Source: Nocardia fluminea (GTDB lineage: Bacteria; Actinomycetota; Actinomycetes; Mycobacteriales; Mycobacteriaceae). Taken from it: a stretch of DNA of 64,000 bases. The notes under the pieces are model-generated. The model was not told where the DNA came from, did not search any database, and saw nothing but the letters and a program-made list of their open reading frames with translations. This document shows, in pieces, positions 57,927-64,000 of the stretch. Numbering within the stretch: position 1 is the stretch's first letter; every line of letters starts with the position of its first letter. The position numbers and the translations under genes were made by a program. The stretch lies in NCBI RefSeq assembly GCF_002846365.1, contig NZ_PJMW01000002.1, positions 5,084,001 through 5,148,000 of the forward strand, in the 5' to 3' direction.

Positions 57927-59102
57927 TCAGGACATGGTGTCGATGACGGCGCCGCGGGCGATGTTGTCGGCCACCTCGGCCTCCCAGCTCGTCACCGCGC
58001 GATCGGTATCGATCTCGAACTCGAAGCGTTTGGTCATGTCCTCGGTGACGTCGTCGACGTCGACGTAGAACTGCTTGTACCAGCGGCGCAGCTGATACAC
58101 CGGACCGTCCTCCTCCGACAGCAGCGGATTGTCGATGGGCGCCTTGTTCTTCCAGATCTCGACGTCCTGCTCGAATCCGTACTCGACGCCCTGCGCGAAC
58201 TGCGCCGCCATCGCGTTGGCGTCCTCGTCGGACATGCCTTCCGGCTTCTTGACCATCGCGCCGTACTGCAGCACGAACGAGTTCTCGTCGACCGGGTAGT
58301 GGCAGTTGACGAGCACCGTCTCGATTGTCATCCCGTTCGATTCGCTCCACAGCCAATCGAGCATGTACGACGGACCGAAATACGAGGCGTCCGAACGCAA
58401 TGCGGAATCCGGGTCGTCGTAACTGGTGCCGACGGTGACGTCGTGGCGCGGCGTCGAACGCATGTACTGGGTGGCGACGTGGCCCTCGAAGACGTTCTTG
58501 AAGTAGCGCGGGAACGAGTAGTGCACGTAGAAGAAGTGCGCCATGTCGACGACGTTGTCGACGATCTCGCGACAGTGCGAGCCCTCGATCAGAATCGAAT
58601 TCCAGGTCAGGTCGGTCCATTCCGGTGTGCCGTAACCCTCGATCTCGGGGATGGTCACGTCGTCGGTGGGCTTGCTGCCCTGCGGGTCGTGCCAGACGTA
58701 GAGCTGGCCGTTGCGCTCGAGCGTCGGCCAGGTGCGGGTCTTCGCCAGCGGCGGCACCCGGCGCGCGTACGGAATGGCCGTGCACTTGCCGTTGCCGCCC
58801 CAGCGCCAGTCGTGGAACGGGCAGGCGATCGAGTCGCCCTTGATGGTGCCGCGGGCGAGGTTGCCGCCCATGTGGCGGCAGTATCCGTCGAGCACGTGCA
58901 ACGCGCCGTCGGATTCGGACTGGAACACCACGAGCATGGTGCCGAAGGCCTTCACCTCGTGCGGTTTGCCGTCGCGGAACGACGAGAGCAGGCCGAGGCA
59001 GTGCCAGCCGCGAGCGAACCGAGTCGGCGCCGCGGCGGCCTCGATCTGCCGGTAGTCGGCGGTGGTGTGCTGCGATCGGCCGTTCGGCGAGTTCTCCGGC
59101 AT
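57927..59102 (-). CDS. kshA: 3-ketosteroid 9alpha-hydroxylase oxygenase KshA
   Basis: A 391-residue Rieske oxygenase. The [2Fe-2S] ligands are Cys75-x-His77 and Cys94-x2-His97; the mononuclear iron site is in N-V-V-D-M-A-H-F-F-Y-V-H. F-A-R-G-W-H-C-L-G-L and F-H-D-W-R-W-G-G-N-G-K-C are canonical KshA. With KshB it 9alpha-hydroxylates androstenedione/androstadienedione, which opens ring B when combined with KstD. ATG at 59102 behind GGAGG; upstream in-frame ATGs lie in the promoter region. Confidence 0.95.
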   Translation of the reverse strand: MPENSPNGRSQHTTADYRQIEAAAAPTRFARGWHCLGLLSSFRDGKPHEVKAFGTMLVVFQSESDGALHVLDGYCRHMGGNLARGTIKGDSIACPFHDWRWGGNGKCTAIPYARRVPPLAKTRTWPTLERNGQLYVWHDPQGSKPTDDVTIPEIEGYGTPEWTDLTWNSILIEGSHCREIVDNVVDMAHFFYVHYSFPRYFKNVFEGHVATQYMRSTPRHDVTVGTSYDDPDSALRSDASYFGPSYMLDWLWSESNGMTIETVLVNCHYPVDENSFVLQYGAMVKKPEGMSDEDANAMAAQFAQGVEYGFEQDVEIWKNKAPIDNPLLSEEDGPVYQLRRWYKQFYVDVDDVTEDMTKRFEFEIDTDRAVTSWEAEVADNIARGAVIDTMS

Positions 59103-59144
59103 CGAAACCTCCATGTTCGGACGGAGTGGGGATGAGCTGCGCCG

Positions 59145-59272
59145 ATGGTCGCGCCGAGCGAGGGCTTGCGGGTCCGGGTGTTCCCGGTCAGCGGACATGT
59201 TTTCGTCCCGGTCGGCCGGTATCCCGATGACCGGGAGAGGAACCGATCACAGCCGTCCGCCCGCCCTACCGT
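59145..59272. promoter_or_regulatory. Divergent kshA / maoC promoters with steroid operators
   Basis: Operator B, TCCCG-ATGAC-CGGGA (59222-59236), is perfect and exactly 29 nt from CTACCGT (59266-59272) on the plus strand for the MaoC-like gene. Operator A, TCCCG-GTCAG-CGGAC (59182-59196), has one clean arm and is 30 nt from CGACCAT (59151-59145) on the minus strand for kshA. A further half-site (TCCCG at 59206) lies between them. Confidence 0.68.
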
Positions 59273-59305
59273 GACGGCATCGGTTTCGACGAGCAGGAGT
59301 GAATC

Positions 59306-59950
59306 ATGGGTAACGTCGCGGTGGTACTCGACACCGATGCGATCCGGCTGTTCGCGCAAGCGGCGCGCTCGGACAATCCGGCCTACCGGCTCGCCGATCG
59401 ACCGGTGGTGCCGCCGACCTTCCTGCCCGCGGGCGGATCGATGGCGGGGGAGCGGGTCGAGACCGACCACCGGTTCTTCGGTCCGCCGCCGCGCGCGGGT
59501 GATCAGCTGACCGCGATCCGCGAGGGTGCCCCCGGCCGGCCCGTCGTCGGCGCCGCCGAGTCGCTCACCCGGTACTTCGACCGCACGGGCGGTCTCGTCG
59601 CCGAGTCGTGGGCGGCGGCGGAAGCCTTCGCGGTCGAGGCGGTGTCGCCGCAGGCGGCGGCGCTGCTGGCGACCTACGCCACCGACTGGCTCGGGGCCGA
59701 GGCGATCCGGCGCTTCCGCACCAGGTCGGTGCGTCCCCTGCCGCCGGGCGATGTCATGTCGTGCTCCGGGCAGGTGACGCAGAGTTATGTGCAGGACGGC
59801 GAAGCCCGCGTCGATGTCAGCCTGTGCGGCGTCGATGCCGCGGGCACCGTCGTGGTGCGTGCGTGGGCCACCTTCGCCGTGACCGGCGACACCGGACCCG
59901 CGATAGCGGCGCGGACTCCCGCTCGGCCCACGAGCGCGGACAACGGGTAG
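59306..59950 (+). CDS. MaoC-like (double hotdog) dehydratase-family protein
   Basis: A 214-residue protein. An N-terminal hotdog-like part has N-P-A-Y-R-L-A-D-R-P-V-V-P-P-T-F-L and D-H-R-F-F-G-P-P-P-R-A-G-D-Q-L-T-A. A C-terminal part matches bacterial MaoC second halves (L-P-P-G-D-V-M-S-C-S-G-Q-V-T). The catalytic Asp/His pair of (R)-hydratases is not obvious, so it may be non-catalytic or work with a partner. It has its own steroid-type promoter, divergent from kshA. Confidence 0.72.
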   Translation: MGNVAVVLDTDAIRLFAQAARSDNPAYRLADRPVVPPTFLPAGGSMAGERVETDHRFFGPPPRAGDQLTAIREGAPGRPVVGAAESLTRYFDRTGGLVAESWAAAEAFAVEAVSPQAAALLATYATDWLGAEAIRRFRTRSVRPLPPGDVMSCSGQVTQSYVQDGEARVDVSLCGVDAAGTVVVRAWATFAVTGDTGPAIAARTPARPTSADNG

Positions 59951-60054
59951 TCGACTACTCGTGAGGATGTTCGCGGTGATGACGACGATCGTGTGTGCGC
60001 CCATCAGGGTGACCTGCCGACACGCACTGTCTTCTCCTCGAGAAAGGGCCCGCG

Positions 60055-60912
60055 ATGACCGTCCACGTGGATTCTCCGTCGATAACCGCTACCGGGAGCG
60101 ATGTGCCGAGGACCGGGTACGACCCGGACTTCCTCGGGTCGAGGGTCGAGATTCCGGAACTGGACGCGGCTGTGCGCGGCGACGCGGTGCGCCTCGATGG
60201 CTCCGACGTCATCAGCTACACCCACTTCTCGCTGGCGCTGAGCCGAGCGCGGCGGTTCGCGTTCTGGGTGGCCTGGAATATCGACGGTGCCGCGATGCGC
60301 AAACTTCCCCGCATCGGTATCGACTTCGTCAAAGACCCGCGCCTACCCGCCGAGACCCAGGTGGGAAACGAACTGTACCAACGGAATCGGCTCGATCGCG
60401 GGCACCTGGCCCGGCGTGCGGACCTGCTGTGGGGCAGTGCGGCCGAAGCCGAGCAGGCCAATATCGACTCGTTCTTCTACACCAACATCACCCCGCAGAT
60501 GGACGACTTCAACCAGAGCAGCCGCGCCGGGGTGTGGGGTCAGCTCGAGGACGCGGTGTTCGCCGACGCCGACGTCGACGATCTGTCGGTGAGCGTGTTC
60601 GGCGGGCCCGCTTTTCGCGACGACGACCGAGTGCATCGCGGGGTGGCGCTGCCGCGCGAGTACTGGAAGGTGATCTGCTTCGTGGCGGGAAACCGGCTGC
60701 GGTGCAGGGCTTTCCTACTGACCCAGAACCTCGACGAGCTCGAAGCGCTCGCCCTCGACGAGTTCCGCGTGTTCCAGGTCGCGGTGGCCGAGATCGAACA
60801 GCGAGCGCACTGTCGGTTCCCGGCCGCGCTCCACATCGCCGACACTTTCGTGACCCAGGAGTCGGTGGCCAGGCGTAGCCCGCTCGAGTCGACGGCCGAC
60901 ATCAGCTGGTAG
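60055..60912 (+). CDS. DNA/RNA non-specific endonuclease (DRGH family)
   Basis: A 285-residue protein with the signature D-R-G-H-L-A-R-R-A-D (residues about 120-129), whose His is the general base in NUC1/Serratia-type nucleases, and the metal-ligand Asn region F-Y-T-N-I-T-P-Q-M-D-D-F-N-Q. No signal peptide or membrane segment is visible, unlike secreted members, so it would act inside the cell or leave by another route. It follows the MaoC gene by 104 bp in the same direction, with GAGAAAGGG before the ATG. Confidence 0.85.
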   Translation: MTVHVDSPSITATGSDVPRTGYDPDFLGSRVEIPELDAAVRGDAVRLDGSDVISYTHFSLALSRARRFAFWVAWNIDGAAMRKLPRIGIDFVKDPRLPAETQVGNELYQRNRLDRGHLARRADLLWGSAAEAEQANIDSFFYTNITPQMDDFNQSSRAGVWGQLEDAVFADADVDDLSVSVFGGPAFRDDDRVHRGVALPREYWKVICFVAGNRLRCRAFLLTQNLDELEALALDEFRVFQVAVAEIEQRAHCRFPAALHIADTFVTQESVARRSPLESTADISW

Positions 60913-60933
60913 TTCGGTGACCGTGCGCGCCGG

Positions 60934-61467
60934 TCAGGACATCGCCGCCCGGCGTGCCGCGACCCGTGCCCAGACCTGCGGGTCGGTGCGTGGGCCGCCC
61001 GCGGTGGTCGCGCCGTATCGCCGGATCTGGGCCTCGATGTCGAGTGGGGCGGTCAGCGAGGTGCCGGGAGCGAGTGCGTCCTCCACATGCTCATCGGGTA
61101 CCAGCCAGCACACCTCGAACTCGATGCCGTCGGGGTCGCGGGCATAGAGCGCCTTGGTCGACCCGTGATCGCCGGCGCCGGTCAGTGCCCGCGCCGCCGT
61201 CAACCGGTCCCGGACGGCGACGAGCTCGGACAAGGTGTCCACTTCCCACGCGACGTGATAGAGCCCGACCGAGCCGGCCGGGCCCGCCGCGGGCGTCCTG
61301 GCCTGGAAGAGGCCGAGGTCGTGGTCGTTGGCCGAGCCGGGGTGGCGCAGAAACGCACCGCCCGGAAAGCCTTCGGGCAGCCGCTCGAATTCGAGCACGT
61401 CCTCGTAGAACGCGATGCTGCGCGGCAGATCCGCGACGAACAGCACGATGTGGTTGATTCCCCGCAT
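60934..61467 (-). CDS. VOC-family (glyoxalase/extradiol dioxygenase-like) protein
   Basis: A 177-residue vicinal-oxygen-chelate protein. Metal ligands are likely His6 (I-N-H-I-V-L-F), His in L-Y-H-V-A-W-E and Glu in G-I-E-F-E-V-C-W. The size fits a single-module extradiol dioxygenase or glyoxalase. It could cleave a second catechol in this island. The ATG abuts GGAGG, leaving no normal spacing, so translation may be leaderless or begin differently. A steroid-type operator copy lies 36 bp upstream. Confidence 0.8.
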   Translation of the reverse strand: MRGINHIVLFVADLPRSIAFYEDVLEFERLPEGFPGGAFLRHPGSANDHDLGLFQARTPAAGPAGSVGLYHVAWEVDTLSELVAVRDRLTAARALTGAGDHGSTKALYARDPDGIEFEVCWLVPDEHVEDALAPGTSLTAPLDIEAQIRRYGATTAGGPRTDPQVWARVAARRAAMS

Positions 61468-61502
61468 CCTCCGAGGGTCCCACGCCGGCCTCCGGCGGCA
61501 CC

Positions 61503-61517
61503 ACCCGATGACCGGGG
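61503..61517 (-). promoter_or_regulatory. Degenerate copy of the shared steroid operator
   Basis: ACCCG-ATGAC-CGGGG matches the TCCCG-N5-CGGGA consensus in 8 of 10 arm bases and has the same ATGAC centre as the kshA/maoC site. It precedes the VOC gene, but no clear CTACCGT element is at the 29-30 nt distance. Confidence 0.4.
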
Positions 61518-61543
61518 AGTGGGAGGCTTTCGCGGCACTCGTG

Positions 61544-62203
61544 CTAGGTCGCCGACTTCGTCGCGGCGACGTGTTGTGCGCTGTCGGTACTCAGCAGGAG
61601 ACGGGCGATGAGGTCGGTGAGATGTTCCCGGGTGGTGTCGAATTCGCCGCGCATCCAGGCCGCGACCAGCTCCAGTGCGCCGCTGACCACGCTGTAGGCG
61701 GTCATGTCGGCGTCGAGCGGGTCGGCCGGTGCGGTGAGGATCTCGCGACCGACCGCCGACATCGCGCGGGCGATCGCGTGCTGGGTGCTCAATCGCGCGG
61801 CCTGGAGCGCCTCGGTGCTCTGCGCGTTGAGCAGCAGGGCCGAGCGGCGGGGGTCGGCGAGCAGAAAGCCCAGCGCGGCGTCGGCCGCCGCGCGCACCTG
61901 GCTGTGGACGTCGGGCTCGGCGTCGTGGGTGGCGGTGACCACCGCGGCGATGCCGAGGGCGGTGTGCTCCTCGACCAGTGCGGTGAGCAGCGCGTCGCGG
62001 TCGGTGAACTGCTCGTAGAAGTAGCGATCGTTGAGCCGGGCCCTGACACAGACGGCCCGTTTGGTCACCGCGGGAGCTCCGCCCTCGGCGAGCAGGTCCA
62101 GCGCGGCGTCGAACAGGGCACTCCGGCGGCGAGATCGGCGTTCGTCCGCGGCCACGCCACCGTACACGCGCGACGGCGCCGCGTCGTCGGGGTCGTTGCC
62201 CAT
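61544..62203 (-). CDS. TetR-family transcriptional regulator
   Basis: A 219-residue regulator: A-L-F-D-A-A-L-D-L-L-A-E-G-G and A-V-T-K-R-A-V-C-V-R-A-R-L-N-D-R-Y-F-Y-E-Q-F form the helix-turn-helix. The ATG at 62203 was chosen; the longer frame upstream crosses the divergent promoter. The MpaB-like gene opposite, across a double palindrome, is its likely target. Confidence 0.88.
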   Translation of the reverse strand: MGNDPDDAAPSRVYGGVAADERRSRRRSALFDAALDLLAEGGAPAVTKRAVCVRARLNDRYFYEQFTDRDALLTALVEEHTALGIAAVVTATHDAEPDVHSQVRAAADAALGFLLADPRRSALLLNAQSTEALQAARLSTQHAIARAMSAVGREILTAPADPLDADMTAYSVVSGALELVAAWMRGEFDTTREHLTDLIARLLLSTDSAQHVAATKSAT

Positions 62204-62267
62204 GGCCGCCTCTCCTGTTCGTCGGGCGCCAGAATAGTCCACCCGGGACTCTTGACCCTCCATCAAT

Positions 62268-62315
62268 TCTGGTGCACTCTGACACCAGACTAGTTTGTGG
62301 TGCCGATATGCACCA
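62268..62315. promoter_or_regulatory. Tandem TetR operators between tetR and the MpaB-like gene
   Basis: Two inverted repeats with the same 8-nt spacer: TCTGGTG-N8-CACCAGA (62268-62289) and TGGTG-N8-CACCA (62298-62315), centres 28 bp apart. The outer halves also form a 10-bp inverted repeat TTCTGGTGCA / TGCACCAGAA. Two dimer sites suggest cooperative repression. Confidence 0.78.
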
Positions 62316-62345
62316 GAACTTGCGGCGGAACAAAGGAGTTCACCG

Positions 62346-63308
62346 ATGACCTGTCCTGTGTCACCCCAGGCAACCCGCTCGGTCGACGCCATCCCGGCGT
62401 CCTCGCGCGAAACCCGCAGCGCTGTAGAGCGATTCGAACGTGTCGGCGGATCGGTCCTGTTCGGTTTGTTCGGTGTCGGTCTGTTCGACCAGCCGATGCT
62501 GCCCCCGGTGTCGGCCGCGCTCGAGGCCACCGGGCGAGCGCGGAACCAGCCGTGGGCACGGGCGGCGCGCACCGCGGCGGCCGACCAGCTGATCTACCAC
62601 GGCGACGACGCCGAGCGCGACGCCGAATCGCAGCGGCTCATGGTCTTGCATCGCGACGTCAAGGGCGTCGGCCCCGACGGTGAACGCTATTCGGCGCTCA
62701 ACCCGCACGCCTGGAACTGGATCCTCTACTCGACCTTCTTCGTTCAGCGCGGCGCCTACCTGGCGCTGACCGGCGACAGGCCCTCACCGGCCACCGACCA
62801 GGCCATCTGGGACCACTACCTGAGCAAGACGCGCGGCCTGCACCTGCCGGGCAACTCGCAGCCGATCGCGAACTACGCGAATCTGACCGTCCACTACGAC
62901 CGGATGATCACCGAACTGCGCGCGACTCCGGCGCTGGAAGCGGCCACCTCGACGGTCCGGCGGGCACCGCGCCCCGACTTCCTGCCCGCTGTCGCCGCCC
63001 CGCTCTGGTGGGTGAGCGCGCCGACCTTCGGCTACATCGCGATGGTTCTCGGTTGCGGCATCATGCACCCCGAGGTGCGCGCCAAGATGCCGATCACCTG
63101 GACCGCTCGCCACGACCGGCATTTCCGAGTCCTCACCGCCGCCCTTCGCCTCGCCTATGACCGGCTCCCGGCCGCGGTCACCGACTCCCCGATGGCTCGC
63201 AATCGGCGCAAGTACGAACGCCTGGTCGACCGGTACCGCGAGGTCGGTCTCACCTCGTTCGCGCCGGAGACCGGCGCGGACCGGTCGCGGCGGCGCGTGC
63301 GCGGGTAG
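62346..63308 (+). CDS. MpaB/DUF2236-family oxygenase-like protein
   Basis: A 320-residue protein of the DUF2236 family (related to MpaB oxygenase and distantly to the heme protein Lcp). The motif L-H-R-D-V-K-G-V-G-P-D-G-E-R-Y-S-A-L-N-P-H-A-W-N-W and the later L-P-G-N-S-Q-P-I-A-N-Y are typical. The His of the first motif may ligate heme. MpaB in fungi does oxidative cleavage of a terpenoid side chain, so a role on a steroid or terpenoid chain is conceivable. It is bracketed by two TetR genes. Confidence 0.8.
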   Translation: MTCPVSPQATRSVDAIPASSRETRSAVERFERVGGSVLFGLFGVGLFDQPMLPPVSAALEATGRARNQPWARAARTAAADQLIYHGDDAERDAESQRLMVLHRDVKGVGPDGERYSALNPHAWNWILYSTFFVQRGAYLALTGDRPSPATDQAIWDHYLSKTRGLHLPGNSQPIANYANLTVHYDRMITELRATPALEAATSTVRRAPRPDFLPAVAAPLWWVSAPTFGYIAMVLGCGIMHPEVRAKMPITWTARHDRHFRVLTAALRLAYDRLPAAVTDSPMARNRRKYERLVDRYREVGLTSFAPETGADRSRRRVRG

Positions 63309-63325
63309 CTGTGGACCGATGGGGC

Positions 63326-63931
63326 TCAGTCCGGCGCGGTGCCCGGCAGGTGCGGATCCATCCATCGCAGCATGCGATCGACCGAATCCGCGCAGTCGCC
63401 CCGCGCGCCGGACTCGGCCCACTCGGTCAGCGCGGCGAAGGTGGCCGACTGGTAGGCGGTGGCGATGGCCCGGCAGATGGCGGCGGGCGAGTCCGGCAAC
63501 CGACCGGCGAGGTAGCCCGACAGCGTGTCGATCCACGGCCGGTAGATCCGGGGAGCCGTCGCGGCCAGTTCGGGTTCGGAGGAGATCAACCGCAGCCAGT
63601 CCGGCGCCATCTGCTGGATCCGGGGATCGCGCGACACCGATTCCACGATCGCGGACCGCACGACCACCGCGGGCGACTCCTCGGGTGCGGCGCCGGCCAG
63701 CGCGTCGCGGAGCCGCTCGGTCGCGGGCGCGACACCGATCCAGGCGATCTCGGAGCGGGACGAGAAGTGCCGCAACAGGGTTCGCGTGCTGATGCCGGTG
63801 GCCTCGGCGAGGTCGTTCCAGCTGGTCGTGGCGAAGCCGCGGTCGGTCCACAGGCGCAGCGCGCCGACGGACACGGCCCCGGTGTCCAGCACGGAGGGAC
63901 GGCCGGGACGGCGGGCAGCTGGCTGGGTCAC
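63326..63931 (-). CDS. TetR-family transcriptional regulator
   Basis: About 201 residues. The helix-turn-helix is F-A-T-T-S-W-N-D-L-A-E-A-T-G-I-S-T-R-T-L. GTG at 63931 is preferred: TTGACA (63966-63961) with a 17-bp spacer puts the -10 at 63943-63938 and the start of transcription at this GTG, so the mRNA would be leaderless. A TTG four codons earlier is the alternative and would lie inside that -10. It converges with the MpaB-like gene, 17 bp apart. Targets may lie outside the window to the right. Confidence 0.82.
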   Translation of the reverse strand: MTQPAARRPGRPSVLDTGAVSVGALRLWTDRGFATTSWNDLAEATGISTRTLLRHFSSRSEIAWIGVAPATERLRDALAGAAPEESPAVVVRSAIVESVSRDPRIQQMAPDWLRLISSEPELAATAPRIYRPWIDTLSGYLAGRLPDSPAAICRAIATAYQSATFAALTEWAESGARGDCADSVDRMLRWMDPHLPGTAPD

Positions 63932-63938
63932 CGCGAAA

Positions 63939-63966
63939 GCCAAACAGTTTTGGCGAAGTGTGTCAA
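63939..63966 (-). promoter_or_regulatory. tetR promoter overlapped by its operator
   Basis: A perfect inverted repeat GCCAAA-CAGT-TTTGGC (63939-63954) covers the predicted -10 and spacer downstream of a consensus TTGACA -35. Binding there would block RNA polymerase, as expected for autorepression. Confidence 0.6.
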
Positions 63967-64000
63967 TATTCAGTGAGACCTCACCGAAAACAGGAGAAAA

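Noticed and set aside
31824..63308. KstR (TnnAACnnGTTnnA) or KstR2 (AnCAAGnnCTTGnT) operators in steroid promoters
   Set aside because: Reading the intergenic regions by eye gave no convincing match; a different shared motif was found instead. A computed scan would be needed to exclude weak sites.
1..64000. Possible tRNA, rRNA, CRISPR, IS or prophage elements
   Set aside because: No cloverleaf with a plausible anticodon, no repeated spacer array, no transposase or integrase frame was recognised anywhere in the window.

Overview
The window is high-GC (about 68-70%) chromosomal DNA of a mycolic-acid actinomycete. The most likely genus is Nocardia, with Rhodococcus or Gordonia as alternatives. 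The reasons are a glnX-glnH-pknG signalling locus, a mymA/ethA-type monooxygenase, a GT87 mannosyltransferase, a speE operon resembling the mycobacterial one, an ectABCD operon, and a dense set of actinobacterial steroid genes (kshA, kshB, kstD, hsaA-hsaG). No tRNA, rRNA, CRISPR array, insertion sequence or integrase was seen.

Layout. 1-11.5 kb: housekeeping and metabolic genes (partial gene at the left edge, lipoprotein, phosphodiesterase, TetR/reductase pair, DUF4247-DUF350-aminopropyltransferase operon, methyltransferase, HAD phosphatase, SsuD, MymA-like BVMO). 12.2-21.1 kb: a seven-gene, mostly stop/start-overlapping signalling operon (GlnX-like membrane sensor, GlnH-like binding protein, coiled-coil protein, PknG kinase, PP2C phosphatase, VWA protein, FHA protein). 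Three of its products carry zinc-ribbon cysteine motifs. 21.1-31.8 kb: SDR, serine/threonine dehydratase-like enzyme, an orphan OmpR-type regulator behind a strongly structured leader, ectABCD, a MarR/membrane-protein pair with a clear palindromic operator, GT87 and SRPBCC proteins.

32-63.3 kb is a steroid catabolic island. kshB-MFS-hsaE-hsaG-hsaF is one leftward operon and kstD-like-ksi-kstD-zinc ribbon-SDR-hsaD another. kshA-hsaA-hsaC is a third, and hsaB stands alone. Around these are two mycofactocin-type SDRs, a close relative of steroid (progesterone) Baeyer-Villiger monooxygenase, an HSL-family esterase, a second Rieske oxygenase with a DapB-like Rossmann partner, several alpha/beta-barrel proteins, a MaoC-like protein, a DRGH nuclease, a VOC protein, an MpaB/DUF2236 protein and five regulators (PadR, three TetR, IclR). 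Together these encode delta5-isomerisation, delta1-dehydrogenation, 9alpha-hydroxylation, ring A hydroxylation, meta-cleavage, hydrolysis and conversion of 2-hydroxydienoate to pyruvate plus propionyl/acetyl-CoA. No mce4, cholesterol side-chain or ring C/D (fadD3/ipd) genes are visible. With the BVMO and esterase, this suggests a C19/C21 steroid (androstane/pregnane) island rather than a cholesterol one.

The main new signal is regulatory. The divergent promoters at 37.5, 46.1, 53.6 and 59.2 kb share an imperfect palindrome TCCCG-N5-CGGGA placed 29-30 nt from a CTACCGT-like -10 element, in both orientations. I read this as the operator of one dedicated steroid regulator, different from the published KstR and KstR2 motifs.
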